The position numbers and the translations under genes were made by a program. The notes below the pieces were generated by a model. The model was not told where the DNA came from. It did not search any database and worked only from the letters and a program-made list of their open reading frames with translations. Source: Casuarina equisetifolia (Eukaryota; Streptophyta; Magnoliopsida; Fagales; Casuarinaceae). Taken from it: DNA of 64,000 bases. Of this stretch, positions 23,542 to 34,791 are shown piece after piece (the first letter of the stretch is position 1; the number at the start of each line of letters is the position of its first letter). The stretch lies in NCBI GenBank assembly GCA_028551475.1, contig CM052358.1, positions 5,210,501 through 5,274,500 of the forward strand, given 5' to 3'.

Positions 23542-23639
23542 TAGGCAATAGAAACTTTTTTTTTTTTTTTGTTTTAACGCACGCACCCCTCCCAGGGGAC
23601 AGGATTCGAATCCACGACGACTAGGCAATAGAAACTTTT
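23542..23639 (-). mobile_element. Short tRNA-like retroposed insert with target-site duplications
   Basis: An 18-bp direct repeat (TAGGCAATAGAAACTTTT) lies at 23542-23559 and 23622-23639. Between the copies is a 60-bp insert that on the minus strand has GGATTCGAATCC, like a tRNA B box, and ends in a poly(A) tract (a T run on the plus strand). Long target duplications plus a poly(A) tail are hallmarks of LINE-driven retroposition. This would be a short SINE-like or 5'-truncated copy. Confidence 0.7.
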
Positions 23640-26600
23640 GAGTCTCAGTTTCGATACAACCAACAGCACAGGCCACGACGACTGTCCTTGCGATGCGTGC
23701 CGGCTACCACGGGTGTCGGCGGCTGCGGCGCCTGGATGGCCACCACGTGTAATTGTTAGTCATAAAGCCCCAGTTTTACTGAATCAAAGCCCAGGGTAAT
23801 TTAGAATAAGCGCATTGAAATGTCTCGTCCCGTCTGGGACAGGTTAAAATCTCCTCATAAACTGATTTTTGACTAAAAAAAATGGATTAGACTTTCTAAT
23901 AATTTGAATAAAAAACCCAGCATGTGAGATTACAAGGGAAAATAAAATGGATTGCTCTAATAGATGCACAATTATATTTTTATGTCCATGGTAATCTGAG
24001 TTTCCAAACATTGGGTATAATGGCTTAAATGGAAGATTCATAGCTTTCTCAAGCTTGGCAAAATCCATAGATCGGTGCACTTACACACACCAAATCAACA
24101 CAGATCAGAATGGACACGGCACACCCACGTTAGAATAAAAATTGCACATTTGCATCTTTAAAGGGACATAATTATGAGTTTCTCTCTAGCAAAGAGTTTC
24201 AAGGTTTTCATATAAAACAGTCTTAAGGATTTCAAACATAAGCCCACGTAAGAGCTAAGGATATGACAATTTATTACACACTTTTACTACCCAACTACCA
24301 CAACTTTTAGGCATGCGACAGTAATGGGACACATAAACTATTTTATGTATAAACTGGATTAGGAATCCTCATTTGTTGTTTTGCGTTCCCCTCATCAAGG
24401 TATAGAAAACGAATCTACACTTTATTTAAAGCGTCATTGTAACAAACCAACAGACACTTTTAACTTGTATTGAATAAGAACAACCCAATTCACTACGTCA
24501 CACTGGGTTACACTTTAAATGTTCGACAAAACATTTTATTCTCTACCTTATTTCAAGTTGATCTTCCTTAGGGCCTAAAAAACGGTGGATAACATCACAT
24601 ATTATGGGTAAACATGAGTTGGTTAGAATAAGAAGATCAATATTTCGGAGGCTGCAACAAGGTGCAGGAAGTGATATTAGAAGCCAACGAGAGAAATAAA
24701 ATTCAAACGTACACTGGGCGATTGGGTATCAATTCAAATAGAGATTTGGTTATTAATGGATGGTATAAGCAGCTAGGATTAATTATTTAGAATGAGATTC
24801 TTTATTAGTTAGAAACTTGTAATTTCAAAAACATTTAATAATTATAAATATCAGGTTACCCATTTTAAAAAGACTTTCCATTTTAAAGGTTTATCCCAAG
24901 ACATTTTATCCCCAACGTATTATCCTAAGACATTCTCTCTTCTTAATAGATACAAAGTCTATTGTTAGTACATTTGAATTCTCATCATGGAAAAATTTAT
25001 GAGATTAAACTTTTGGATTGATTTAGATCATCACATTCAATCTCAAAGGATATTACTAGATCAATCATATGTTAGATAACTTCTATCACTTGAGAAGGTG
25101 TAAATCATATTTAGTTGTAATTTTTGTAAATAATATGGTCCAAAAAAAAAAAAAAAGGGATTGTTGGGTAATTTTGTGAGCCCATGTAATATAAGCATAT
25201 ATCAATGAGCATAAACTAATATTTCTCACTAAGGTACATTAATATAAACCATGTTTGTTTGTTGTAATTGGACATATAATGTCCTTATTGTGAATATGGC
25301 ACTAGCTAGTGTATGCCAATATTTATCTTTTAGGTTCATGATGAATGTACCAATTTGAATAAACAAATAAGTGATTAGTTAGGTTCCCCCTCTAGTTCTT
25401 CATTAATATACTAAAATTTGTTGAAGGATAAAATTCAATAATAATGGTAGGTATGATTAAGACTATGGTCTAAGACTGTGAATCTTAAAACACACTTTTG
25501 TGCACTGTTCACACAAGCTACTATTCACAGAGAGAGAGAGAGCAATGCATCCGCCATTGTTGGTTTCTTCCTTAGATTTCAAGCAATTTTAGTTGTTTCA
25601 TCAAGCTAGTAATTCAAAGATAATAAAGTAAAGGACTTAGTGTGTAATGGAAGCAAGAATAGACAAGTCTAGTATGTTCTCGAACTAGTCCTAGAGTTTT
25701 CCCGAGATCCATTTTCCTCTCCATGGTTGGTGCTTTAATCTTGAAAAAAAGGTTCCTTTGAAGCCACGTTTGCTTTCAGGGATTGCTACTCCTCAACAAC
25801 ACTTAAAAGTAAAATAAAAATAAAAATAAATAAAAATAAAGGGCTGCATGGAAAATGGAAAAGCATGTTCCACGATTTCGCTCATCAACATGACATCCAC
25901 CACAACTCATGAATGAAGTTTCTAGCCACCTTTTTCTGCCTTCCTTTTTCTTTTTGAGAATCCCCAATCTCGGATATTATGGACGGGTAGGTCAGTGTAG
26001 AAATATAAGACTGTGGTAGGTGAACCCCAAAAACAGATTCAATTCGATGCACCAGACAGAAGTAGAGTTCAAGTTTCTCCTGCCTCATCTGGTGCTGAAA
26101 AGACAAATCACGCGCAGACAAACTCACGTAACAACATAACATCAAAGGATGACCCGAGCAACGTAAGACAATTTGTATTGATCTTTATATAATTATGGGT
26201 AGTTTCCACGAGAACAAAGGTTTTTGTGTTAATCTTCTATTGGAGAACCAATCTAGCGGTGATCTTTGCCTGTTGTTAACAGCTTGATATTAAAGAATCA
26301 ATTTAACACCTCTCTCTCAAGATTTCAACTTATCATCCGAGTAAACAATGACTCATAAAAGAAAAAAAAATCAGATCAAATTTTTGAGCAGTTCATATAG
26401 TGATTGCTTACATCCAAGAACATGCATTACGTTTAAACCCCGATCTGCTCAGATTTCAGAGTCTCCATCAGACCATTTAAGCTATCGAACGTAAGCAAAA
26501 AACACAAAAGGTATGTCATAGGTTCCATCCTCTCGTTGCTTCCAACGAAGATGTGGCTGTTTTTACGTTGTTTTTTCGCGGAAAGACAAAAGAAATAAGT

Positions 26601-26968
26601 GTTTGACACGCTTGCGTATTTAGCTGACGGCAGGATGCGGTCTGTTTCGGAGGAAATTATCCATTCATTCCACCATTGACGTGGTCAGAACCGGTCCCCC
26701 AACGTCTTCTTCACTCCGGCCAGTTCACATGTTTTGCGTTTGTAGATGCCCCTGTAGAGTGTTTGTTAATGTTGATTGAGTCAAACACCATATCGTTCCT
26801 TCCCTTAATTTTCTTCCCTGCTTTTAGTTTGCTGCTTTCTCCCTCTCTCTCTAGTTTATCTTACCTATTGATACTAGAAGAGTGTTGGAAATTATAAAAA
26901 ATCGGTGCCGACGCACACTTGGAAAGTAGAACGGCGCTGCTTTTGGGACGTGTAACATGCCCACCTCT

Positions 26969-27011
<43 letters not shown>

Positions 27012-27804
27012 GATGAATTAAAACAAATCTAGGAATAATATCTATATAAAGAGAATGAATCTTTGAGATTGAATTCTGACGAAAATTTCTCCTTTATCCA
27101 TATTCTGTTTCCTCGAAGGTCATTTTAAGTTATGAATTCATAAAGTAAGAGTGATACTACAAAATAATTTATTAATTACGTATTATCTTAATAATAAATT
27201 AGTAGGGCTTAGGGTTTCTTGGTGATCGACATCTTATTATCCAATCTCATATTATTAAAAATGACCGTCTAATCCATAAACAAGTTTTTAAATTAGGATT
27301 TTAATAGAATTTATTAATAAGATGCGCAATTTAATGGAAAGTATGAAACACGTGAACAAGAGTGGATCAATCCTCTAACGTTAAGTATGATTATGAAATT
27401 ATAGAAAGTTTGGAGGAAATTTGGTGGAAGTTTGGTTCTCTATATCCCAGGATTTGTTTATTTCCTATTCCGTATTGAAGTTGTCCTAAAAAGTAGGCAG
27501 CAGCAAATTCCAAATCTTGGAATTTTCTGTAGCAGCGGCACCCGAGGAATTGGAAATTTGAAAATTCCACGAGGGGCCTTTACACGCCAAAATTGAATTC
27601 CACGCCCCCGTAGGAAAAACCAAGTCAACCCAGTAACAAGTCCCTTACACGGATGCCTTTTGCCTGTCACATCAGTCCAACTGACCGTGGTCGTACGCTG
27701 TCACCTTTCTCGGAGCTCTACTTTCCGCGATGGTTCGACTTTTAAAACAGAAACCTCGAATCTGTTTCTTTCTTCCTTCTCCCAACCTTCCTTTCCTAAC
27801 CTTC
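23640..27804. other. Intergenic, no supported gene
   Basis: AT-rich DNA with an A run at 25143-25156, A/T-rich simple sequence near 25810-25840, a (GA)n run at 25531-25542 and a longer (GA)n run at about 26972-27008. Open frames here are short and lack domains. Confidence 0.5.
26972..27008 (+). repeat. (GA)n microsatellite
   Basis: An almost perfect GA dinucleotide run of about 36 bp, 0.9 kb upstream of the C2-domain gene. Confidence 0.95.
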
Positions 27805-27810
27805 TATAAA
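27805..27810 (+). promoter_or_regulatory. TATA box of the C2-domain gene
   Basis: TATAAA within CTTCTATAAAATGC, about 120 bp upstream of the ATG at 27927. This leaves a plausible leader of about 90 bases. Confidence 0.6.
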
Positions 27811-27926
27811 ATGCACCTCCGTCCCCTCCCAGTCTTCACCGAGCCTTTGAAATCAGAAACCAACCAACCCCAGGAACACGTTCCTTCATACGAGTAAACG
27901 TTCAAGCATTTACGCAGCTGTTAGAC

Positions 27927-28433
27927 ATGGCAAGCACGTCACGCACCCTTGAAATCACGGTGATATCCGGAGAAAACCTACAAAATAACAGGAAACCCCT
28001 CAAGAAGAACGCCTTCGTCGTCATCCGAACGGACTCCCACAACGTTTGCACGACAAAGATGGACGCCGACGGCGGGAGCTATCCTTTGTGGAATGAGAAA
28101 CTCGCGGTGGACGTGCCGGTGCATGCAGGGTTTATCACGATGGAAGTACAATGCAAGACGTCAATAGGCAACAAAACCGTAGGGACGGCGAGGGTGCCGG
28201 TATCGGATTTTCTTGGAGGGTATGTGCCGCAAAGTTATTTGCACTTTTTGAGTTATAGACTGAGGGATAGTAACGGCGAGAGGAATGGGGTTATTAATAT
28301 TTCTGTAAGAGTAAAGGTCCCGGAATACGCAACGTGTTCGGGGACGGGGATGGGAGTGCCGTTGGGAGAGAGGAATTATGGTGGAGTTGTGACAGGGATT
28401 CCAGTTTGGTGTACCTATCAGGGAAGATGTTGA
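27927..28433 (+). CDS. BAP2: C2-domain protein of the BAP1/BAP2 type
   Basis: A single-exon gene of 168 residues. One C2 domain fills residues 6-130: LEITVISGENL is the first strand, then KNAFVVIRTDS, YPLWNEKLAVDV (the strand-4 W-N-E signature), FITMEVQCKT and VGTARVPVSDFLGG. The C-terminal tail is Gly-rich. Small C2 proteins of this group bind membrane phospholipids. In Arabidopsis BAP1 and BAP2 partner the copine BON1 and restrain defence-related cell death. The order next to cpFtsY matches At2g45770-At2g45760 (BAP2), and the order next to the RING gene matches At3g61190-At3g61180 (BAP1), so BAP1 and BAP2 are equally close labels. It is somewhat shorter than I recall for the Arabidopsis proteins. 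The ATG is the first in frame after the TATA box at 27805. Confidence 0.85.
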   Translation: MASTSRTLEITVISGENLQNNRKPLKKNAFVVIRTDSHNVCTTKMDADGGSYPLWNEKLAVDVPVHAGFITMEVQCKTSIGNKTVGTARVPVSDFLGGYVPQSYLHFLSYRLRDSNGERNGVINISVRVKVPEYATCSGTGMGVPLGERNYGGVVTGIPVWCTYQGRC

Positions 28434-28891
28434 AGGGTTTGCTTCCTGAAAGGAGGAAAAAAGAATTCATACACCATTTGATGCGACTTTATTAAAGATT
28501 TTTTTTTTCTTCTGTACAATATTGCTCGAAATATAAGAATTTTTTATTTGATCAATTTGGTAAGTTGTCATAATAATTTCCCTGTAAAAGTTGGACTCAC
28601 GTTCAAGGACGGTGCCACTTTCCAGGAACGAGAAAGTTGGTTCCGAAAGCCTAAAAACTAGCAGAGAATATCCATACAAAATGGTGGACTGCCGCAGCGT
28701 GCGACAGGTGACCGGCAAGGATTTTTGAATTGTATACAAATGTTTAGGTTGATCTCGTGGGGTTTGCATGCATAAGATTTGGCATGGCTGCATGGCGAAA
28801 GGCTAACATGTGCTAGCAAGAAGCCATATCTTGTTCGTGTCAAGGTGCTGTTTAAGGATATGATATTTTCTAAACTCCACAACCACCACGA
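28434..28891. other. Spacer between C2 gene and tRNA
   Basis: Probable 3' untranslated region and downstream spacer of the C2-domain gene. No separate feature seen. Confidence 0.4.
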
Positions 28892-28962
28892 GCACCAGTG
28901 GTCTAGTGGTAGAATAGTACCCTGCCACGGTACAGACCCGGGTTCGATTCCCGGCTGGTGCA
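28892..28962 (+). tRNA. trnG-GCC: tRNA-Gly (GCC)
   Basis: A 71-nt cloverleaf. The acceptor stem GCACCAG pairs with CTGGTGC, and the discriminator is A. The A box covers TGGTCTAGTGGTAG, the anticodon GCC is at 28924-28926, and the B box is GGTTCGATTCC. There is no intron, and no CCA is encoded, as expected for a nuclear gene. No T-run terminator lies directly after the gene; the first long T stretch is about 100 bp downstream. Confidence 0.97.
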
Positions 28963-29504
28963 CACAACCTTAGAGCAATGATGATATCAGCGCTAAAGTG
29001 ATGGTAGGGTCCATCACGGCCGTCTGATCTCCGGATGAAAACAAGCGCATCTGAGCTCTTTCGTTTTTTTTTGGGCTCGTGTTCATAGTGAGCCCGGATG
29101 CACGCTGCTGCAGTCACGAATTTCCATTTCATGCTTAAAAGTTGCGAAACTTGCAAATCAAAAGGCACAGTTACTATTACTAGTAAAAGGGAAAGCAAGT
29201 CTTCCCACCACTTTTTCCGGGTATTTTAACATAAGAGTTTTACAATATTTGACATGTCAAATTGAAAGAACCACTAATTTTACAGCTACACTTGAAACAT
29301 AGTACAGAGTCTGTACGCATGACTTGTAAAAACCCAATAACATCATGGGAAGGGATTGGAAAGAACCATAAAAGCTTCGAATATACATAAGCCATCAGAA
29401 CATCCCTTGGAAGTCACTTGAGAGCAGCCACGCAAGGTCCAAGTTGCTGACAGCACGCCAAAGGTGCATGACATATCAGGGCTTGGTTGAGAAGAAGATT
29501 TCTT
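28963..29504. other. Spacer, includes 3' flank of RING gene
   Basis: Between the tRNA and the stop codon of the RING gene. The segment next to 29505 is the likely 3' untranslated region of that gene. No other feature seen. Confidence 0.4.
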
Positions 29505-32500
29505 TTATACTTCTTCACTGCCACTCTGATCGACAGACTTCAAAATGTTGAATTTGCAGAGAGGGCATGTCGCGTTTATGTGTAACCACTTGTCTATGCA
29601 GGTACAATGGAAATGATGATTGCAAGGAAGTTCCCGCAGTTCGGCTCCATCATCATACGCAGAAAGGCAAATGCAACATTCCTTTAATTATCAACAAAAA
29701 TTAACGTCAAAATTGAAATCTAATAACTTAATTCTAGCAAGTAACTTATTTCCCCCGATAAAGGGCCATGATTTTGACAGCAATAATTGCTTAGGCAAAG
29801 CTCATTTTGCACTTGGGTCGGTGCTTTAGCCACCAGAATTTGGGTCCAAGTCTTGGATAATAAAAGTCCAACTCTTTTTGACTGCTGTGAAGCTATCCAT
29901 GACGATGAAAATAGATATAAAAGATAGTCGTATATAGCCATAAATTTGAACTTACTGCGGCCTCTTTGGGCAGAACACGTTCAATGGGAGTATCTGTGTC
30001 GCATTCAGTCATAATTCCTTCAAAGGATTCACCAGACTCCCCATTAACCTTCTCAACATCCCCCATCTTACGGAATGTGTACTTTGGTAATCGTTCAACC
30101 TCTTCCTTTGTTGCTCCTTCCTATTGACATGCAAAAGATGAAGTGAGTTCACATGTGGAATGTAACCATGCATGGTGTGGTGCATTAAACATAAAATTTC
30201 AACTAATTAAGTTGAGTAATACATTCAAGTTGACATATTCCTTCTTTCTAAGATTGCACTGCACTGAAGTGCAGCTAGGACGGTCAATTTCACAATGACT
30301 TCTAACTGGATTTTCCACAAACCACTATCAAAAAGAAGAGGTTATAGAAAACACTAAGCAACTTAAAAGACTTTGTGTTAAAAATTCATGACCACAATAG
30401 TTCTATTTTGACCACATAATGCTTGGTTTTTGGATTGGTTATAGTTCTTTTATCAGACACATCATAAATTTAAGTTGCACAATATGTATATATAAAAGGG
30501 CAGGTGATATTACCATTTTGGTCATCTAATTTTTCAGCTGACTTCAACTTTTGCCTCTTAAACATTCAAATATATGCTTATAAAATGATCTGTATGTTAG
30601 CTGTCAGCAGTCATAGAAATTACCAATATGGTTCTTCAATTATCGAAGCCATCAATTTTCCTGATATAGAAGCTTATGTCATAATCTAGCTGACATGGCA
30701 ATGAAGGACACACATCTTATCACATGGTCAACCCAGGTAGAACCCTCAATTAAAATCACTTAAAATGCGAAAGGAGAGAGAGAGAGAGAGGAGGAGGGAA
30801 GAAAAAAGACACGAGGACTGAACTGAAAAAATTGAACGTTCGCAGAAATAAAAAATGAAATTAACTAGAATTTTGGAGGACCAGTAAAACTTTAAACCCA
30901 AAACTTGGAAGAAAAGAGTTATTCTTTCTACAGTGAATATCATGTGAACCGCACAATAGAATAAGTGGTAGACGATGTGTTGTTAAGAATTTGTTTCCAA
31001 GTTCTAACAAAAAAATGCACAGTCCTACCACTACTACTGCCAAAAGAAGGTAAAATTAATTAAAATAACTTAGAATGTTCCTAGAAACTGTTGACGAACT
31101 TCAGGCTAAGGATGTCAAGCAAAGCTCTATCTATAATTAAAGGCTTCTAACACAAAGAAAGAAACTAAAAGTATAAATTAACATCATCTCTGGTGATCAA
31201 TTTAATTTAATTTCAGCTCATTAAACATGACTAATCTGGCACAAATTTCAGCACTTCACAGTTAGAAGTTAAGACTTTAAGATTTAATCTACTAGAAATA
31301 GTTAAAAATATGACTATCATGCTTACTAACAAAGTTTTGTTTCCTTTTAAAAGGTAAAGTAGATCCAGAGGATAGACTATCAAATCCAGGACCTAAGTCC
31401 TAGGCAGCCAGTAGCCAACCACTAGGCTATTGGCCTGTTGACAATTAATTTCACAGTATAGGACAGATGGTCTCATTGTTAACTTCAAAATATAGGACAG
31501 ATGGTCTCACTATTAACTTCACAGTATAAGACAAATAGTCTCCCTATTAACTTCACAGTATAAGACAAATGGTCTCATTCAAGTTTCATGGACATGGAAT
31601 TTACTTGTTACCACTCAAAATAAACCTTGATTAGATAATCATGTGGGCAAAGTGAAGTTTAGCCTATGTCCTCCAAACTAGTTACAAATCACATATTCAG
31701 CAGAAGATTAAATTATATATATATATATATTAAAAGTCAGAAGAAACAACACACCAAATAGCTAATAGCATACTTATAAATATGAAGGCAAAAATAATTC
31801 ATCCTTATCTACCTGATCTGTCACAACGTATAAGATGGTGATTATGCATGGTAGGCAGCAGCAGACAGCAATGCCAACGAGACATGCAATGGCAACGCAG
31901 ATTACGACAAAAACTACATCGAAAGCCAGAAATGTAATGCAAAGCCTGCAAAATAGGCCCAAGAATAAGCAATAAAAAGAGAAGCAGAGAAGTGCTTAAG
32001 GAAGAAACTGAAAACAAAGGAAGTATGTTTACACGCACCAGTAAAGTTGTGGCGAATCATGCGTCAAAGTTTCACCACCAGCAGTAACCCAGTAGAATCC
32101 AACAATCCACCAGATAAATGAAAACATTGTATTTGCAGACTCAAGATACTTCACAACACTGCCACAATATTAAAGTTAACCATACAAATTTCTATGAGAA
32201 ATAGCACAGACATGAAATCCTTCTCACTGACAGATCTAACTCAAATAGTCATACAAAAAACTAAACTATAAAGAGCATCCGTAATATATTTAATAACACT
32301 GCGCCAGTATCATTTTTGTCCGTACATATTTCTATGAGAGTGCAGATATTAAATCTTGTCACTGGCAGATCTAATTGAAACAAAAAAAAAAAAAACTCCA
32401 AAGAGCATCCACACTCAACCCTACTGTCTCTCTAGGCCCCACTTTCAAACCGTAGTCTCGTTTATAGTTACTAAGAGCTCGAAACACCAAGTAGAAAAGA

Positions 32501-33690
32501 AGGGATTTGATTAGTTCATCAATCGTTCGGTTTTGAAAGAAAAAAGTTCTTTTCTACATGACCACTACCATCCAAGGAAGATCTCACATGATCCAGTATT
32601 CTTTCCTTTTCCTTTTGTCTTTTTTGATACAGCAAAAGTTGCAGTCGAATTCAGTCCCATTCATAAGCAGCCAAAAGGTACAGAAATTGCAAGGAAACAG
32701 AGGATGGCATCACCAGCTACTTCATCAAAAAAATCCAAATCTCATCTTTTCTGAAACAGATACGGAACCATTACCACATCAACGAGCAAGGAGAGTAGCC
32801 CTCAACTAGTCCCATGCAATTAACAATTAACTAGTTCCCAAACATTAGAAGCGGTAATCAAAGTTTCCCTGGCATCCAACGGCTTTAGACGGACAAACTG
32901 AGCTACTAGATTTGCTCCCTTAAGCCAATTGGACATGCACAACGAATTTTCACCAAGTCCTACGGCAAATTATGCAGCCAGTTGAACAAAATCCCGAAAG
33001 AAACAAACAACCATTCCCAACGATATTTGTGAGTTACAGTTACAGATGGAAATGTCGGCAAAACAACGTAAACGTTCGAAAGAAGAGCAAGAACAGCGTT
33101 AGATTATCCAACCTGGTTTCTTCCTCAACCTGACGCTGCTCTATTCCATAATCCTCTCCATCACTTGCAGAACCAGAATTGGAATTAGAATCACCAACAC
33201 TTTCCCAACCTGCGGTTGCCTCCGATGCCGCGACACGCGCCTCGTATCGCTTCCTGTGCTCCACGATCACACACGCCACATGGAACACACATTGCGCCAC
33301 GTACCCAGCGACCCACAGCCTCAACGGCACCACTGGCCTCTCCTTCACGCTGAGCCCCATGACCGCGAGCCCAATCCCCACGAACGCCAGGTTCCACAGA
33401 ACGTCCAAGACGACCACCGGCTTCGAGTGCGCCCAGTCGCTCTGCCGCTCCTCCAGCTGCTCCGCCGCGTTCTCACGAACCCGAACCGACGGCTCACGGA
33501 GCATCATGCGCCGCCCGCTCGCACGCCGCAGGAGCCTGGCCGCCCCCCGCAGAGGCGGCGGATGCGTGCGCCGGATGAACCGGCGGCTCCGAAGGAGATT
33601 GTCGGACACGGAGTGCCCGAGCAGCGGCGAGGAGTCGAGGGCGGCATCGGAGGGCGACGAGGAAGGGCCTGTCGTGCTGGAGCTGTGCAT
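29505..33690 (-). CDS. Membrane RING-H2 E3 ubiquitin ligase (At1g12760/At3g61180 type)
   Basis: Five exons: 33690-33113, 32158-32039, 31945-31813, 30120-29956 and 29681-29505, all in phase, giving 390 residues. The N-terminus is Ser/Pro- and Arg-rich ([15 protein letters not shown]). Membrane segments follow: [49 protein letters not shown], and a long hydrophobic stretch in exon 3 ([20 protein letters not shown] and [14 protein letters not shown]). Exon 4 encodes the LPKYTFRK linker. Exon 5 encodes a complete RING-H2: CCICL, an acidic spacer, [16 protein letters not shown] and ATCPLCK. The protein should pass ubiquitin from an E2 to substrates at an endomembrane; the substrate is unknown. I chose the first ATG giving the conserved Ser-rich start; an in-frame ATG exists upstream. 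Intron 3 holds a SINE-like copy and a 34-bp minisatellite. Confidence 0.9.
31360..31437 (-). mobile_element. tRNA-derived SINE remnant
   Basis: On the minus strand, ATAGCCTAGTGGTTGG resembles a tRNA A box, and about 35 bases later GGTCCTGGATTTGATAG resembles a decayed B box. It lies in intron 3 of the RING gene. No target duplication was found, so the ends are approximate. Confidence 0.4.
31445..31580 (+). repeat. 34-bp minisatellite, four copies
   Basis: Four head-to-tail units follow the pattern TTAACTTCACAGTATA, then GACA, then ATGGTCTC. The last two are nearly identical. It lies in intron 3 of the RING gene, directly after the SINE remnant. Confidence 0.9.
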
Positions 33691-34791
33691 TTCCAGGAGG
33701 TTTTGGAAACGGATGAGGGCAGCAGTTTTGGGGGGTTGGGGGGACTGGTTGTTTCGTATTGCGTGTTTTGATGTTTTTGAAAGGCTAATTTGAAGGGTCA
33801 AGAATAAGGCTAATTTTGGGATGTACGATTAAATTATGAGGCAGCGATCCGATGGCTCAGGATGAGTGTAGTCCTTTGAAGCAGCTGATTCAAGGCCTTT
33901 TGGATGCGTCCGATTGGGGACTTATTGGAGTACCCGGTTTCAATTGGGATACCTTGCACGTCAATTAATTCTTCTACAACAACATTGTTGGATGCTAACA
34001 TTAATTAATAGTCATTGCTAATATTAGTTTCCTTGTTATTTTTATAGTTATTCTAGAAGATAAAAATAAATAAATAAATATAAAAATATATATAAATAAA
34101 TAAATAAATTCATATATATATATAAAGACTACGGGAATATAAAACAAATTCGAGGCATGGCTTTGATATATTTTATGCGAATAGAGAGACAAAGGAGGAG
34201 CTGGCCATTATGCATCCAACCACATGGAGACGGTTGTGGAGGAGGGAAGACGACGACGCCGCGTGAACTCGAACCTCGGGATACTTTCGAAGGAGAGATG
34301 CCAAAAGCGCAAAAGCAAAAAGGACAAATGGAACGTCGCTGCAGGGCACAGTGCTGCTACGGCTTGTCTCCGGCGGTCTCGTCAAAGGTCTCGCCTGTCG
34401 TTCAAGTTTTGGCCCGTAAACTTCCCGCCAAGTTGCTTGCAAAATCAGGCGGCCCTCAGTAAACGAGGCCCACATATGTTCAGTGTTCTCGTCTTTTTCG
34501 GGGCTTTTGAATTCTAAATTTTCAATTTTTCCGCTTCATTTTGGGATTTGTAAAATTTGAACCGAGTCCTGCTCGAAGCATCTCGGAAAGTGAAGCAAAG
34601 TGTTTGTACCTGGCACGTGGCCCGACGGGTCTTGCGGGTTGGGTTTGACCCGGAAAGGGACAGAGGAACAGGATACAAGTACACGCCTACCTGCGTGCAT
34701 ACAGCAGAACGCACCATTGCTTGTTGGATGTGTCAGAAATGAGATACTACATGATCTTTTCGGAATAGAAGACAACGGGAACAAGTTACTT
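33691..34791. promoter_or_regulatory. Shared divergent promoter region
   Basis: About 1.1 kb between the start of the RING gene (minus) and the first ATG of the PPR gene (plus). An A/T-rich tract of ATAA and TA repeats (34060-34125) lies in the middle. A frame continuous with the PPR gene extends upstream to 34600 but has no ATG before 34792. No confident TATA box was assigned to either gene. Confidence 0.4.

Noticed and set aside
33179-33793. Long plus-strand frames over the first RING exon
   Set aside because: They are antisense shadows of a GC-rich coding exon. The minus-strand frame has membrane segments and splices onto a RING domain.
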